64,000 nt of DNA from Eulemur rufifrons (GCF_041146395.1 NC_091006.1:11600001-11664000), one strand, 5' to 3'; shown: positions 13,947 through 27,133, counted from the first letter of the stretch. Made by a program: numbers and translations. The notes: generated by a model not told the origin, from the letters alone.

Positions 13947-14402
13947 TCAGACAGAATAATAGCCCCCAATGAAGTCCACGTCCTAATCCCCTGAACCTGT
14001 GAATATGTGACCTTACCTGGTGACAGGGACGTTATAGATGTGATTAAGTTAAGGATCTTGCGACGGGGAGATGATCCTGGAGCACTCGGGCAGCCCCATT
14101 TGATCCCAAACGTCCTCCTATGAGGGAGGCGGAGGGAGATTTGCGACACTCGGTGGAGGAGGGGCGGTGCCACCACAGCGGCAGAGATTGGAGTGATGCA
14201 GCCACAAGCCAAGGACCCCAGCAGCCGCCGGGAGGTGGGAGAGACAAGGAACAGATTGTCCCCTGGAGCTTCTAGAGGGAGTGTGGCCCCGCTGACATCT
14301 TGATCTTGGACTTCTGGCCTCCAGAACTGAGCAAGAATCAATATCTGGTGTTTTAAGCCACCCGTTTTGTGGTAATTCGATACAGAAACCACAGGAAGGA
14401 AA
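13947..14402 (+). mobile_element. MLT1-type LTR (ERVL-MaLR)
   Basis: Diagnostic MLT1 phrases appear in order: 'cctaatcccctgaacctgtgaatatg', 'ttaaggatcttgcgacggggaga', 'cttctggcctccagaactga' and 'gttttaagccacccgttttgtgg'. A long antisense open frame across it (13916-14650) is fortuitous. It ends about 0.6 kb upstream of the C5AR1 promoter. Confidence 0.75.
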
Positions 14403-14959
14403 TATTGCCCCCTGCCTTGTCCAAGGCTCTGGCCTGTCTCTAGGGAGGCAGAGTAAACATGGAAGGGATGACATGCGGATTTCGTTTCCAAGCCAGATGG
14501 CTGTGGCTTGGCAGGGGAAGTGGAGGGGGAGTTGGTGGCACCTTGTCCTGCCAGCTTCAAAACTCTAAAAGGAAGATTTATTAATAACAGCAAAATGTAC
14601 CCTAGTGCTGTGCCACCTCCATAGACCTGCTTGGCCTCTCTGGGCCTCAAAGCAGCCTGGCTGGGGGGCTGGGGATCACAGTCCCTGCTCTCCAGGGGCC
14701 CCAGGGGTATTTAGGCCAACTGGACTTTCCCCCAGAAGCTTGGGGCTCTAGAAGGAAAGAGAGTTATGGCCCCAAGTGGGGAAACTAAGGCTGGGAGAGG
14801 GGCCAAGCCTGGGCCGGAGCGCCTTGCACCCAGCATCCTTGCTTCTTGGAGCAAGAACTTCTTCAGTTTTCTGCGCCTTGGCTTCGCTTCTCTGACTGGG
14901 AGGGGGTGTGTAGAGTCCCCTGGGTGTGTGCTCCACGGAGGGAGCCCTGGCCACAGAGC

Positions 14960-15064
14960 CCAGTGCGCGGACCAATGAGAACTCCAGAGAGGGAAGACTG
15001 GTCATTTCCTCTCTGCTATCTGCACCTTCCCTGCGGCTTTAAAAACCACAGCCTATGGGCCGGA
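14960..15064 (+). promoter_or_regulatory. C5AR1: C5AR1 proximal promoter
   Basis: A CCAAT box is seen at 14972-14976 (gaccaatgagaa) and a TATA-like tttaaaaa at 15038-15045, about 75 bp upstream of the exon 1 splice donor. The NF-Y-type CCAAT box is known to matter in human and mouse C5AR1 promoters. Transcription should start near 15065-15070. The region is not a CpG island, in keeping with myeloid-restricted expression. Confidence 0.65.
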
Positions 15065-15065
15065 G

Positions 15066-15119
15066 GGACCTTCGATCACCCATCCATCATCTCGTCGGGA
15101 GCCCCGAGCCCAGAAGACG
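15066..15119 (+). other. C5AR1: C5AR1 exon 1 (5' leader; expected start codon reads ACG)
   Basis: This short exon ends at 15119 before a consensus donor, gtgagt (15120-15125). In the human gene the last codon of exon 1 is the initiator ATG and the rest of the protein is in exon 2. Here the last three exonic bases (15117-15119) are ACG. Spliced to exon 2 (25015), the frame would read ACG-GAC-CCC-ATG, which lines up with the M-D-P start of mouse C5AR1. No other ATG lies between the presumed start site and the donor. The 5' limit is estimated from the TATA-like box. Confidence 0.6.
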
Positions 15120-16439
15120 GTGAGTCTCAAAGGGGAGTGGGCGCGGGAGCCCTTTTCCCTAGTCCCCTGTCTCTGCCCCCGGGGGCCCCTTTCTCTGTCC
15201 CCAACTCTCCCTTCTTGCTCATGTGTCCCGTTCCTTCCTCCCTCTCCTCGTCTCCCCTCTCCCGCATCCCAGACTCTCACCTCCAGGGCTGGGATGTGGC
15301 CATGGAATAAGACCATCCAGGGTTTACAAGAGCCACAGTCACCCCACAGGGCTGGGGACCCGAGAAGGTCCCCAGCGGAGGAGACCCTTGAGTTGGGTCT
15401 AGAAAGATCCACCTTGACTAAGAAGATACGATGAGTACGAATTCCACACACATATGGAGAAATCTGGAAAGGCCTCCCAGCCTGCAGGCATGGCAGGGTC
15501 TTTAGCTGAGTCAGCCGAGAGCAAGGTCAAGGTGAAGACACGGTACGTAGGAGAACAGAGTAACCGTGGCCAGCTTTGCTTTAGGGAACAGAGGAAGGAG
15601 CTAGTTTGGAAGGATGGTAACGTAATTCACATGGCATTTCGGAGGTTCTGAATGAAAGAGGTGGGGAAACTGAGGCCCAGGGAGATGCAGAGCTGGGCTG
15701 GGTCCTGCCGTGTGGGGGCAGAGCCAGGTCGCTCATCCCAGGCTAAACGAGGGTCCCCCTTCCACCCAGAGCTGCCAGGCAGTACCTGCGGTAACGCGGC
15801 CTCTGGCCTTGCTTCATCCACATGAAAGGGGAAACGGAAGACAAGTTGGAAGGACCATGAAGGGGCGTGAGGTCGCTCCATCCCCCTCATCCCACCCTGA
15901 GGTCTGATTTGGGCCAACGAGACTTTCAGCTTCTATTTTTATTTCTTTCCATAAAACATTCCAAAGTATCAAGGGGTATTCAGTAAAAACTCCCTCTCCC
16001 TGCCCTACTGCAATGGTCCCAGCAAGAGGGACCTGCCCACCCCGGAGCCTCTTTGACTGCTTGTCATTGTCCCCTGAGGCACCATGGGGACCAGTGTATC
16101 AAGGTGGATCTTTCTAGAAATAGTCCACAGATGCCCAAGAATAGATGCTTAGGGAACAAAGTGAGGACTAGTTGATATGGGGGGACCCCAAAGCCAAGTT
16201 CAACTTCTGCCTCTGCTGTGTAGTAGCCAAGGAGACTTGTGCGTTCTGGGCTTCCTTTTCCTTATCTTTAAGGTGAGGCTAATACTAGAAGCCACATCAT
16301 GGGTCAGCAGAGAGAATTAAACGAAGTAATACGTGGAAAGTTTGTACAACAATGGCTGGCATACAGTTGGTGCTCAATGCATGTGACATGTCAATGCTTT
16401 CTTTCTCTTGCAAATAGCAGTGCGTTTTATACATTATTC

Positions 16440-16560
16440 TGCACCTTGCATTTTTCCATGAGTAATGATATTATTAACCAGCATTTATTGAGTGCTTACT
16501 GTATGCCAGACATTGTGCTAAGTAAGCACTTTACAGAGCAAATTTCATCTTAACCTATGA
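16440..16560 (-). repeat. MIR fragment
   Basis: Reads 'agcatttattgagtgcttactgtatgcc..cattgtgctaagtaagc', the reversed 3' part of a MIR. Confidence 0.55.
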
Positions 16561-16751
16561 AAAAGGTACTTCACCTGCATGTATTTCAAAGCAGCTGCCT
16601 CTGTCTTTTTATTAACTGCAAAATATTCCAATAGGAGGCTTCACGTCCATCATTGGAGATTTAGGTTGCTTCCAATATTGTCTTTAAAACTAAAACTGTC
16701 CCTCTACTTATGTCTTTGGACTAATGATTTGTTTTGTCTTTGCCAACTTGA

Positions 16752-17139
<388 letters not shown>

Positions 17140-17559
17140 CTTTCACTTAGTTTTTAAAATGTGAGTGTTTCTGTTTTTTAATGCTCGGGGATCTTTCATT
17201 GCTAAGATCATGCCAATTTAAGAAAATAAATGAGTCGAGGTGCCTGACCCCACCTTTGAACCCAACGTCTCGGGGTCACAACCTGTCATGGTTTTATGTG
17301 CTTCTGTGTGTCGTGGGGGAACAGGGAGTGGGGATTTTCAAGGGAAAAGCAGACCTCACCTTCTTTGTAATTACTGGCTTGGAAAGTGTTCCTAGGTGGG
17401 TCTGTTATCCTGATTTTAATGGTGGACCGTTGACAGAACTTTCCTTATTGGAAAGATGGGGAAACTGGAGCCCAGACAGGAGGGAAAAGGCTGAGGTGAT
17501 GTTTATCAGCTCCTCGTTCCATAGAGCCACTGCCCACATGTGGCCCGTTGTGCCTCTTC

Positions 17560-17965
17560 TGTGATCTCCTCTTCCCACTTTTCTTCCTTCCCTTGGCCAT
17601 CAGCCCCATCTGGACCCCATCTTCACTAGCCCAAATCACAGCCCTAGCCCCCTCTCCGGTCCTTCTGCCTCTGGTCTCGTCTCCTCACAGTGGCTAGGGG
17701 GACGTTTGTAAACTGAAACTCTAACCCAATCCCTCTTCAGCTCAGAAGCCATGCATGGCTCCCCATTACCCCAGCATAATATACACATTCTTTAACATGG
17801 CCTCTGCAGACATGCCAATCTCATCTTGGCCACCTGCCAGCCCTGCTGACCTTTCACTTTCTGGTGTGTGGCTTGTGGCTTCCCTCTTATCCAAGAGCAT
17901 TTCTACCTAGAATGCACGCCCCTCACTCCCACTGCACTTTAGGCCTGGGAGCTACTCAGACAGAG
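17560..17965 (+). mobile_element. L2 LINE 3' end fragment
   Basis: Phrases such as 'ctcagaagccatgcatggctccc', 'catggcctctgcaga' and 'cttggccacctgccagcc' match sense L2. Confidence 0.6.
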
Positions 17966-18004
17966 GGCTCTGGAGGTCGACTCTCTCCCTTCTCTGTGCT
18001 TGCT

Positions 18005-18185
18005 AACTGTGGGGACTTGGAATGGTCTCTTAACTTCTCTGTAGCATCAGTTTTCTCATCCATGAAATGGGTGTTGCAATTGCAACAACCTTCCTAGGGT
18101 TATTGGATTAAATAAGGTAATGTTATGTGGATTAAATGAGATAATATATGAAAAGGGCTTAAAATAGAGTTTGGCAACTATTACT
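18005..18185 (+). repeat. MIR SINE, sense
   Basis: Contains 'acttctctgtagcatcagttttctcatccatgaaatggg', then 'ggattaaatgagataatatatg', in MIR order. L2-like sequence resumes after it. Confidence 0.7.
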
Positions 18186-18524
18186 GCTGTTCTCCTAAGT
18201 ACCTCTCCATCACCTTGTTCTCATCTGATCCATTCATGTCTCCTCACTGCAGCCTCCCTAGTCTAAGCCACCATTGTCCCTCGCCTCACCTGGACAATTC
18301 CAATCTCCTCTTCCTCCCAGTGTCTGCTCTGCACCCCTTTTTCCATGACCAGACACGGGTTCTTCTTAAAATGAGCACGTGAGCTTAGGAACAATGGTAG
18401 CACCCCCTCTTTATGTTGTGCGCCTTAGATATGTATTGTTATTAGGAAATTAACGAGGCAACACCTGGGACACACCTGGAGCAATGCCTGACAGTTAGGA
18501 ACCCCTAAGGAGCTCTAGACCTGC

Positions 18525-18725
18525 ACTGTCCAATATGGTAGCCACTATCCACGTGCGGCTCTCTACGTGTAATTAAAATGACAGAAAATTAAAAGTTCAG
18601 TTTTCCAGATGCACCTGTATTTCAAGCACTTGGCTGTCACACGTGGCTGGCGGCTGCCATCAAGGACACACAGATATAGAACCTCTCCGTCATCATGCAA
18701 AGTTCTATATATCGGACAGCACTGC
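18525..18725 (+). mobile_element. MER5A-like hAT MITE
   Basis: Starts 'cactgtccaatatggtagcc' and ends '..ttctatatatcggacagcactgc', with the internal 'cacgtggctggcgg' block of MER5A. Confidence 0.75.
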
Positions 18726-18736
18726 AGCTGTATAGT

Positions 18737-19080
18737 TTTTTTTTTTTGTTTGTTTGTTTGTTTTGAGACAGAGTCTCGTTCTGTTGCACGGGCTAGAGTG
18801 CCGTGGTGTCAGCCTAGCTCACAGCAACCTCAAACTCCTGGGCTCAAGCAATCCTCCTGCCTCAGCCTCCTGAGTAGCTGGGACTACAGGCATGCACCAC
18901 CACGCCCGGCTAATTTTTTTCTATATATATTTTTAGCTGTCCAAATCATTTCTTTCTATTTTTAGTAGAGGTGGGGTCTCGCTCTTGCTCAGGCTGGTCT
19001 CAAACTCCTGACCTTGAGCGATCCTCCTGCCTCGGCCTCCCAGAGTGCTAGGATTACAGGCGTGAGCCACCGCGCCCGGC
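18737..19080 (-). mobile_element. Alu SINE, strepsirrhine type
   Basis: Antisense Alu with a T-rich (GTTT)n tail and the extra segment; flanked by tatagtttt/catagtttt. In C5AR1 intron 1. Confidence 0.95.
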
Positions 19081-19516
19081 CATAGTTTTATTTCTTCAGG
19101 ATGCTTTTCCTGACCCCAAACCAGGCCAGACTCTCTATTAAACACCCTCCGTTCTCGTCACAGTTGATTAATTTCTCTCTCCCTGTAGACTGGAACCTCT
19201 CCGAGGGCAGGGGCCAGGCATGTCATGAACGGATCCCCTTTCTAAGGGAGCTAAGACCCATTTGTTCTTACGAATAAAGAAATGTTCTTAGAATCTTTCT
19301 TAGACCCCTGGCATTGTCGAACCACGGACTGTTTGATATATTTTATGTAATATTCAGTTTTTTAGAATGGGCAACACACTCATGTCTATTCATTCAAGAA
19401 CAAAAGCACATGTAGGGAGAAGCTGATGGCAATGCTTGTCCCCCGGTCCCCCACCTCCCTTCCTTGGGGGCAACCACTGCTACAGGTTTCCAGAGCTAGT
19501 CTGTGTATACGGAAGC

Positions 19517-19557
19517 AACACACACACACACACACACACACGTGCACACACACACAA
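19517..19557. repeat. (CA)n microsatellite
   Basis: About 18 CA units with one cgtg interruption; likely length-polymorphic. Confidence 0.9.
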
Positions 19558-20008
19558 TCTATCTGTGTATCTATCTATATATTGAGAGAGACAGAGAGAT
19601 GCCCCTTTTGTAGGTAGAATACTTTACACACGCTTCTGTCCTGTCCTTGCTTTTGCTGTCCCCTGTCCCCCAGATCTTGGAGGTCTTTCCACATCAGTAC
19701 ACAAATCATTTCCTCATTCGTTTCGATAGTTGTGTAGTATTGTCGCCTGGATGTGCCAGCATTAATGCAGCCAGTCCCCTCCCCTCTTGCTGGCCACTTC
19801 AGTCATTTCCAGTCTCTGTCAGGTGCTGCAATGGCAGAACTTTGTGAGCCCTTAGCGTCTGGAAGATTCTGGAAACCACAGGGTGTTAGAATCAGCACTT
19901 TTTTTCTGCCTCCATGAAGTCAACCAGAGGAAGGGAATGGAGTGAGCTCATGGCAGGAAGGGAGCTCTGTCAGCTGATGAGGGGAGGGACAAGGCAGTGA
20001 GGGATCGG

Positions 20009-20036
20009 TGGCAGGGGGGGAGGGGGGAGGGGGGCT
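20009..20036 (+). repeat. Poly-G tract
   Basis: Runs of 6-8 G separated by single A bases (20013-20034), a G-quadruplex-prone sequence in C5AR1 intron 1. Confidence 0.8.
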
Positions 20037-20819
20037 CCTCTTTTGGGGAACTGAGTCGTTTGTTCTCCAGCCAAGGATTGCTGACAGCTTGTAAACCGGC
20101 AGAGGCTTCAGGTGTCACATCCAAGGGGACATTCAAAATATTTAACAATCTGCTAAGGTACAGAGTCTGGGGCCTCCCGCTGTGCCAAGCATTAACCCTT
20201 TAGTGACTTGAGCGCGGGGACCTGGAGTCGGAAGTGTCCCAAAGTAGGAAATGGGAAGCCGGGGTGCTGGGGTGGGTGGCTGATGGCAGGGACTACTTAC
20301 TAATGGAAATATTCCAAATTTTAAACTTTCTGTTTTGAAATATTTTCAAACTTATAAACAAAATTACAAGACTAGTACAAAGAACTGTCATATAGTTTTT
20401 ATGCAGATGCTTTAAATTTACCGTGTCGATCATTTATTTATCCATGAAGCCATCTGCCCATCCATCCATCCATCTGTCCCTGTCATCTGTGTATCTGTCA
20501 TCTTCTTTCTAAACGTTTCTGAGAGTAAGTTGCAGGCAGGAAGTCCCTTTCCCTCTAGACACTTCGGTGTCTTTTTCTCAAGAACAAGGACATTCCCCTA
20601 GATGAGCACAGCAGTCATCCATGTCAGGAACCCTCCCCTTGGACACGACTCTGTCACCTAGTCCACACGTCATCGTATTCAACCCGGCCTGATGGTCCCC
20701 TGACGCCCACGACAGTGGCTTTGTTTCCTCTGCTCCAGGCTCTGGTGCAGGACCCCACGCTGCCTGCGGTTGTCCCGGCTCTGTAATCTGGAACGGTTCC
20801 TCAGCCCTTCCTTGGCTTC

Positions 20820-21700
<881 letters not shown>

Positions 21701-22129
21701 ATAAGAAAAAAAAGAGTGGTCCAGAGAAAGATGTGGCTCTGAGCTTGTTGATAACCATAATATCGATAAATAATAATAGCAATGGCTGAAGTTTCTTGTC
21801 CCCATCCTGTGTGCCAGGCACTACACTAGGTACTTAGGCATTGTTCATCTTATAGAACCTTCCGGGTGGGTGTCTTAGAGCTATAAACCTCAGTCTGCAA
21901 ATTCGAGTGCAAATTCAACTATTTAGAGCTGAAAATCTAGCTCTGAATGTTTCTATAAGGATTTCTATTTCTTGCTGTCCCCCTTTCCCTGGGTTGGTGT
22001 CAAAGCGGCCTTCAGGGATGAGCGAGCTCCACGGGTCACAGAACTCGCCCCTGAAGTGTCCTTACCTCGTCCACAGCCCCCCTTGGGGGCGGTCAGGGGC
22101 AGCCCATCTGGGTTTGCATCCCAGCCTGC

Positions 22130-22315
22130 ATGGGTGTGAATTCCTAGCTACGTGACAGTGACGTGGAACAGCCTATGTCACCTTGTGGTGCCTTGTGCTT
22201 CCTGATCAGTAACAAGGGCGTATTAATAGAACCTGCTTGTAGGGTCGGGATCAGGATTGCAAGAGCAAATGCCCTGCCCAGCACAGAGCAGGTGCTCAGT
22301 AAGTACCGGCTGCCC
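22130..22315 (+). repeat. MIR SINE, sense
   Basis: Decayed MIR with 'gaattcctagctacgtgaca' and an end reading 'gcccagcacagagcaggtgctcagtaagt'. Confidence 0.6.
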
Positions 22316-22614
22316 TAGTATGATGGGCCATTCAGTGGGCTGCACGGGGCTGGGGGTGGGGTTTCTGCGGCACTGGTGCCTCTGGACAGATTTGCCTGTA
22401 AGGCTCTGGGCAGCCCAGCTGCCACCACCAGTAGCTTCTCTCTCCTGGGGGCATGACAGCGTCCTGCAGCTGCGTTTGGGAATACGTGCTAAGGACCTTT
22501 CTGTCCTTTATTTTACCATGGAAAATTTCAAACACTCGAAAGTGGAGAGAACGATAGTACGTGCCCCTGTGTGCCCATCCCCCAGCTTGGACAGTTGTCA
22601 ACACTGCCATCCTT

Positions 22615-22728
22615 AGTCATCCGCACCCTGCCCTCCTCCCTCCCTCCTTCCTTTCTTCCTCTCCCCTGCCCTCCCCCCTCGCTCTCCCTCCCTCTCTGCC
22701 TCTCTCCCCTTCTCCCTCCAGCCATTTC
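22615..22728 (+). repeat. Polypyrimidine (CT-rich) tract
   Basis: About 110 bp consisting almost entirely of C and T on the + strand, a candidate for triplex DNA. In C5AR1 intron 1. Confidence 0.8.
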
Positions 22729-22968
22729 TTTTGCTGGAGTGTTTTAAAGCGAACCCAAGACATCCTGTTTCACCTGCTGTGTAGCTCCATCGCAGAAGGA
22801 CCTTGCCTGGTTTTTTTTTTTAAACATAAACACAATACCATTTCACACTCCTTGAAATTAGCACTGAATTTTTACTGTCATCAACTATCCAGTCCATTTT
22901 TAACCTCCTCAGATTGTCTAAAAAAAGGTCTAATTTTCCTATTGATTATTCAATGATACGCTTCTTAA

Positions 22969-23354
<386 letters not shown>

Positions 23355-23356
23355 TC

Positions 23357-23607
23357 ACCAGCCTGAGCAAGAGTGAGACCCCATCTCTACTAAAAATAGA
23401 AAGACATTAGCCGGACAACTAAAAATATATAGAAAAAAATTATCCAGGCGTGGTGGCGCATGCCTGTAGTCCCAGCTACTCGGGAGGCTGAGGCAGGAGG
23501 ATCGCTTGAGCCCAGGAGTTTGAGGTTGCTGTGAGCTAGGCTGACGCCACGGCACTCTAGCCCAGGCAACAGAGCGAGACTTTTTGTCTCTGGGAAAAAA
23601 AAAAAAA
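23357..23607 (+). mobile_element. 5'-truncated Alu SINE
   Basis: Sense Alu lacking its first ~65 bp. The exact flanks aaaagaatttcctca (before 23357 and after the poly-A) show a genuine truncated insertion, not a later deletion. Confidence 0.93.
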
Positions 23608-25014
23608 AAAAAGAATTTCCTCATGTTCTAGCACAAGATGTCGTGGGCTCATCTTGTATATTTCCTGTTTCAGAATAGGAATGAAGCTTCTCCAAGGAGG
23701 TCTGGTTCCTTTGAATGACAAATGGTATTTAGAGACCGGATCTGGGTGCTGAGGTCCCTTTTGTTCTTGCATTTGCTATTCTTCTGTCTTCCTTTCATCC
23801 CCCCAGCAAGGAAAAATCTATTTCTTATTCCTGTTTCTTAGTCTTCCTCTTGCTGCCCACAAACATTTTGTCTCTGCCCAGACTGAAAAGTCCTCCTAAT
23901 GGCTTAGGATTTGGGAATGATGGGAGTCAGAACTGTTGGCCTGCTAGGCACTCTACGGGAGCAGCGAGGGGACTTGCAGAAAGGCCACTGCAGGCTTCAC
24001 TCAGGGCAGTGAGGATCTGAGCCCCAGGGGACTGACTCCAAAGCCAGTGCACCTAAGCCCAGAGCCACACTGAGCCACGACTAGCGCCCAGGGCAAAAGC
24101 ATACATCTTGTGCCCCGCTATATACACTCCCAAAATATCTTCCCCTAGTTTGAACCAAGTAGAAAAGGTTAATAAAACTCTAACCCCCACCAAACCCACA
24201 AAACATCCATGACTACACATAAAACCCCCGAGTTGCCCAATATGTTTGCATGCGTGGTCACAGTGTGACCCTCTCTAAACCTGCCCAGCTGGGACTGCAA
24301 CCCGTGGGCTGATGGGAAACGACCCTCTCCAATTGCACGATAATGCAGGGTTGTAAAACAAACAAAAGCTGGCTTCTGCTTGAAAATACAATTTGGATTT
24401 TTTTTTTGCATTAATTTTGATTCTCTAAAATATTGTATTAAAATGTTATTTATCTTGATGACTGAGTGTTGGGATGCCCTTCCTTAAATTTTGTGCCCAA
24501 GACAAGTGAGCCATGGCCAAACCACTCTCTTCTCTGGGTAGCCACTCGGACACTGGACACGGAGCTGACCGGTGGCTTCAGCGGTGGAAGGCAGGGTGAG
24601 GGGGTGGGGGTGCGTGCGTGGGGGAAGCCATCCATTCATATCATCGCCATTTGTAGATGATATTAGATATATCTAACAAGCAGCGTGTCATGTGCACTGG
24701 CCAGTCGGAATGGGTAGTGGCTACAGGTTTGCAGCAGGGGTAAGATTTAACCACTGGGTTCCTGGATTGTGGGGAAGTCCAGCAACCCAGGGGCTTTGTG
24801 GGGAAGGCCCAGGGTGACAGGGACCCCTATCAGCACGGAAGCGTTTCAATATTTTAATAAATATTTGACATCCCAGCTGACTCTCAGCCCTCAGCATCCC
24901 CATTTCCCTGGAGAAACGTGAGGCTCATGTGGGCAAAAAGCCACATGCTTGGGACAGGCCCCTCAGCACGGGTCTGCAGACTTACCCTCTCCCGGCCTCT
25001 CTGATTCCACTTAG

Positions 25015-26067
25015 GACCCCATGGAGAATAGCACCGATTTTGATTACTCCTCCTATGACAACTTCGACCTGGACCCGAACATCTCTGTGGATAACCGTTC
25101 TAACACCCTGCACCCTTTGAACATCTTGGCCTTGCTCATCTTTGCAATTGTCTTCCTGGTGGGAGTGCCAGGCAATGCCCTGGTGGTCTGGGTGACGGCA
25201 TTTGAGGTCAAACGGACCGTCAATGCCATCTGGTTCCTCAACCTGGCGGTGGCCGACCTCCTCTCCTGCCTGGCGCTGCCCATCTTGTTCACGTCCATCA
25301 TCCAGCACAACCACTGGCCCTTCGGGGAGGCCGCCTGCCGCGTCCTGCCCTCCCTCATCCTGCTGAACATGTACGCCAGCATCCTGCTCCTGGCCACCAT
25401 CAGCGCCGACCGCTTGGTGCTGGTGTTTGACCCCATCTGGTGCCAGAACTTCCGAGGGGCCCGCTTGGCCTGGGTGGCCTGCTCTGTGGCCTGGGGCCTG
25501 GCCGTGCTCCTGACCATCCCGTCCTTCCTGTACCGCACGCTGCACGAGGAGCCCTTCCCCCCCAAGACGATATGCGGCGTTGACTACGGCGGAGACGGCA
25601 GGCACAAGGAGCGCATCGTGGCCAGCGTCCGGCTGGTCGTGGGCTTCCTGTGGCCCCTGCTCACCCTCACCTTCTGTTACACCTTCCTCCTGCTCCGGGC
25701 GTGGAGCCGCAGGGCCACGCGGTCCACCAAGACGCTCAAGGTGGTGGTGGCAGTGGTGGCCAGCTTCTTTATTTTCTGGCTGCCCTACCAGGTGACAGGG
25801 ATGATGATGGCTTTGCTCCCCACGTCCTCACCCGTCTTCCACCAAGTGCAAAAGGTGGATTCCTTGTGCGTCTCTCTTGCCTATGTCAATTGCTGCATCA
25901 ACCCCGTCATCTACGTGGTGGCCGGCCAGGGCTTCCACAGCCGACTGCGCAAATCCCTCCCCAGCTTACTCCGCAACGTGCTCACCGAGGAGTCCGTGGT
26001 GAGGGAGAGCAAGTCTTTCACCCGCTCCACCGTGGACACCTCGGCAGAGAAGAGCCAAGCCGTGTGA
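25015..26067 (+). CDS. C5AR1: C5a anaphylatoxin chemotactic receptor 1 (coding exon 2)
   Basis: Class A GPCR for complement fragment C5a at the plasma membrane of myeloid cells, signalling through Gi. The exon opens after acceptor ttag at 25014. Translation from ATG 25021 gives 348 residues; human C5AR1 has 350. Seen: N-glycosylation sequon NST (N3), acidic sulfation-type tyrosines Y9 and Y12, seven hydrophobic segments beginning [17 protein letters not shown], disulfide cysteines C106 and C185, a DRL motif at 130-132 in place of DRY, NPVIY at 294-298, and a Ser/Thr-rich tail for GRK/arrestin control. The 25015-25020 codons (Asp-Pro) would be coding only if the exon 1 codon initiated. That codon is ACG, so ATG 25021 is the preferred start; its context is cccATGG. 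Paralogue C5AR2 follows 9 kb downstream. Confidence 0.97.
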   Translation, partial: DPMENSTDFDYSSYDNFDLDPNISVDNRSNTLHPLNILALLIFAIVFLVGVPGNALVVWVTAFEVKRTVNAIWFLNLAVADLLSCLALPILFTSIIQHNHWPFGEAACRVLPSLILLNMYASILLLATISADRLVLVFDPIWCQNFRGARLAWVACSVAWGLAVLLTIPSFLYRTLHEEPFPPKTICGVDYGGDGRHKERIVASVRLVVGFLWPLLTLTFCYTFLLLRAWSRRATRSTKTLKVVVAVVASFFIFWLPYQVTGMMMALLPTSSPVFHQVQKVDSLCVSLAYVNCCINPVIYVVAGQGFHSRLRKSLPSLLRNVLTEESVVRESKSFTRSTVDTSAEKSQAV

Positions 26068-26779
26068 GCCGAGGCCACCTGGGCCACCACGGCTGATGTC
26101 CCCCTTCCTTTGGGGCCACTCTCGCTCGGCTTGTTTGAACTCCGCTCTTGGCGGGGTGGTGTCATCTCAGCGAACCCTTCTTCACTCCTCTTGTCTTTCT
26201 CAGACTTGTCACTCCTCTTCCAGGGTGACCGTCCTCATCCTTCCTCACTTCCAGGACTAACACTTCCTTTCGGGGAGCCCCAACCTGTCGTTCCATCCCA
26301 GACTTTTGAAAAACAAACAGAAGCCAATGTATCTGTGGTGTCGCACAGGGCAATATGTCCTGTGTGTGTGCAGAAAGCGTGAACAGAGGATATTAGAATA
26401 CATGCAAATAGAAACATTCCCATGTAAAAAAAAAAAACCCAGTTATGTATTTATTTTATGGAGAGTTGGAAACAATGTAACTGGCAACTCTGAAGTTATT
26501 ATTCTCGGTTAGGACAAAGTTACGTGTTCCTATCTAAGCTCTTGTAAGTGAGTTGATTTAAAGAAAAACATTAAGTTAAAATGTTATTTGGAGTTTTTTT
26601 TTAAGCATTAAATAAAAAGATAGTATATGGTATGGAAAAAAGATGAGGAAGTCATGCCAAAGGCTAAGGTTGGAGAAACATTGGCTGGGTAGATGCTGAG
26701 TGTCTGACTGTAAAAAAATGCTTTTTACTTGGAAAACTGTTACTTTGTACTTTTTAAAAAGAAAATTAGAGTTTTTTAT

Positions 26780-27095
26780 TTTGAGATCACTGCAGACTCC
26801 ACGCAGTTGTAAGCAATAATACAGAGGGCTCCTGAGTACCCTTTGTCCCATCTCCCCCAAGGGTGACACCTTGCAAAGTGGCATTGCATTCTCCCCACCG
26901 GGATGTCGACATTGATGCAGGAAGCATTCAGGACATTGCTGTGGCCACGAGGGTCCCTGGGACGCCCCGTCCCTCGTCCTCCCCAGCCTCGTCCCTAGCC
27001 CCTGGCAGCCACTAATCCACTATCCATTTCTGCGCTCTTGTCATCTCAAGAAGGTTATTGAGTGGAATCATGCAGTATGCAACACTTCGAGCTTT
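26780..27095 (-). mobile_element. Old L1 3' end fragment inside C5AR1 3' UTR
   Basis: Reads 'ttttattttgagatcactgcagactc', 'tgggatgtcgacattgatgc'-like text and 'gagtggaatcatgcagtatg', all antisense L1M 3' features. Confidence 0.6.
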
Positions 27096-27127
27096 CAAAA
27101 ACTAGTGTGTATGACTTTAATGATGAA

Positions 27128-27133
27128 AATAAA
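27128..27133 (+). terminator. C5AR1: C5AR1 distal polyadenylation signal
   Basis: AATAAA about 1.06 kb after the stop codon; cleavage is expected near 27145-27155. A proximal AATAAA at 26611 is an alternative. Confidence 0.55.

Noticed and set aside
13916..14650. 244-residue minus-strand open frame
   Set aside because: It runs antisense through an MLT1-type LTR, with no recognisable domain, and mirrors repeat sequence.
24982..25605. 207-residue minus-strand open frame
   Set aside because: Shadow of the C5AR1 coding exon.
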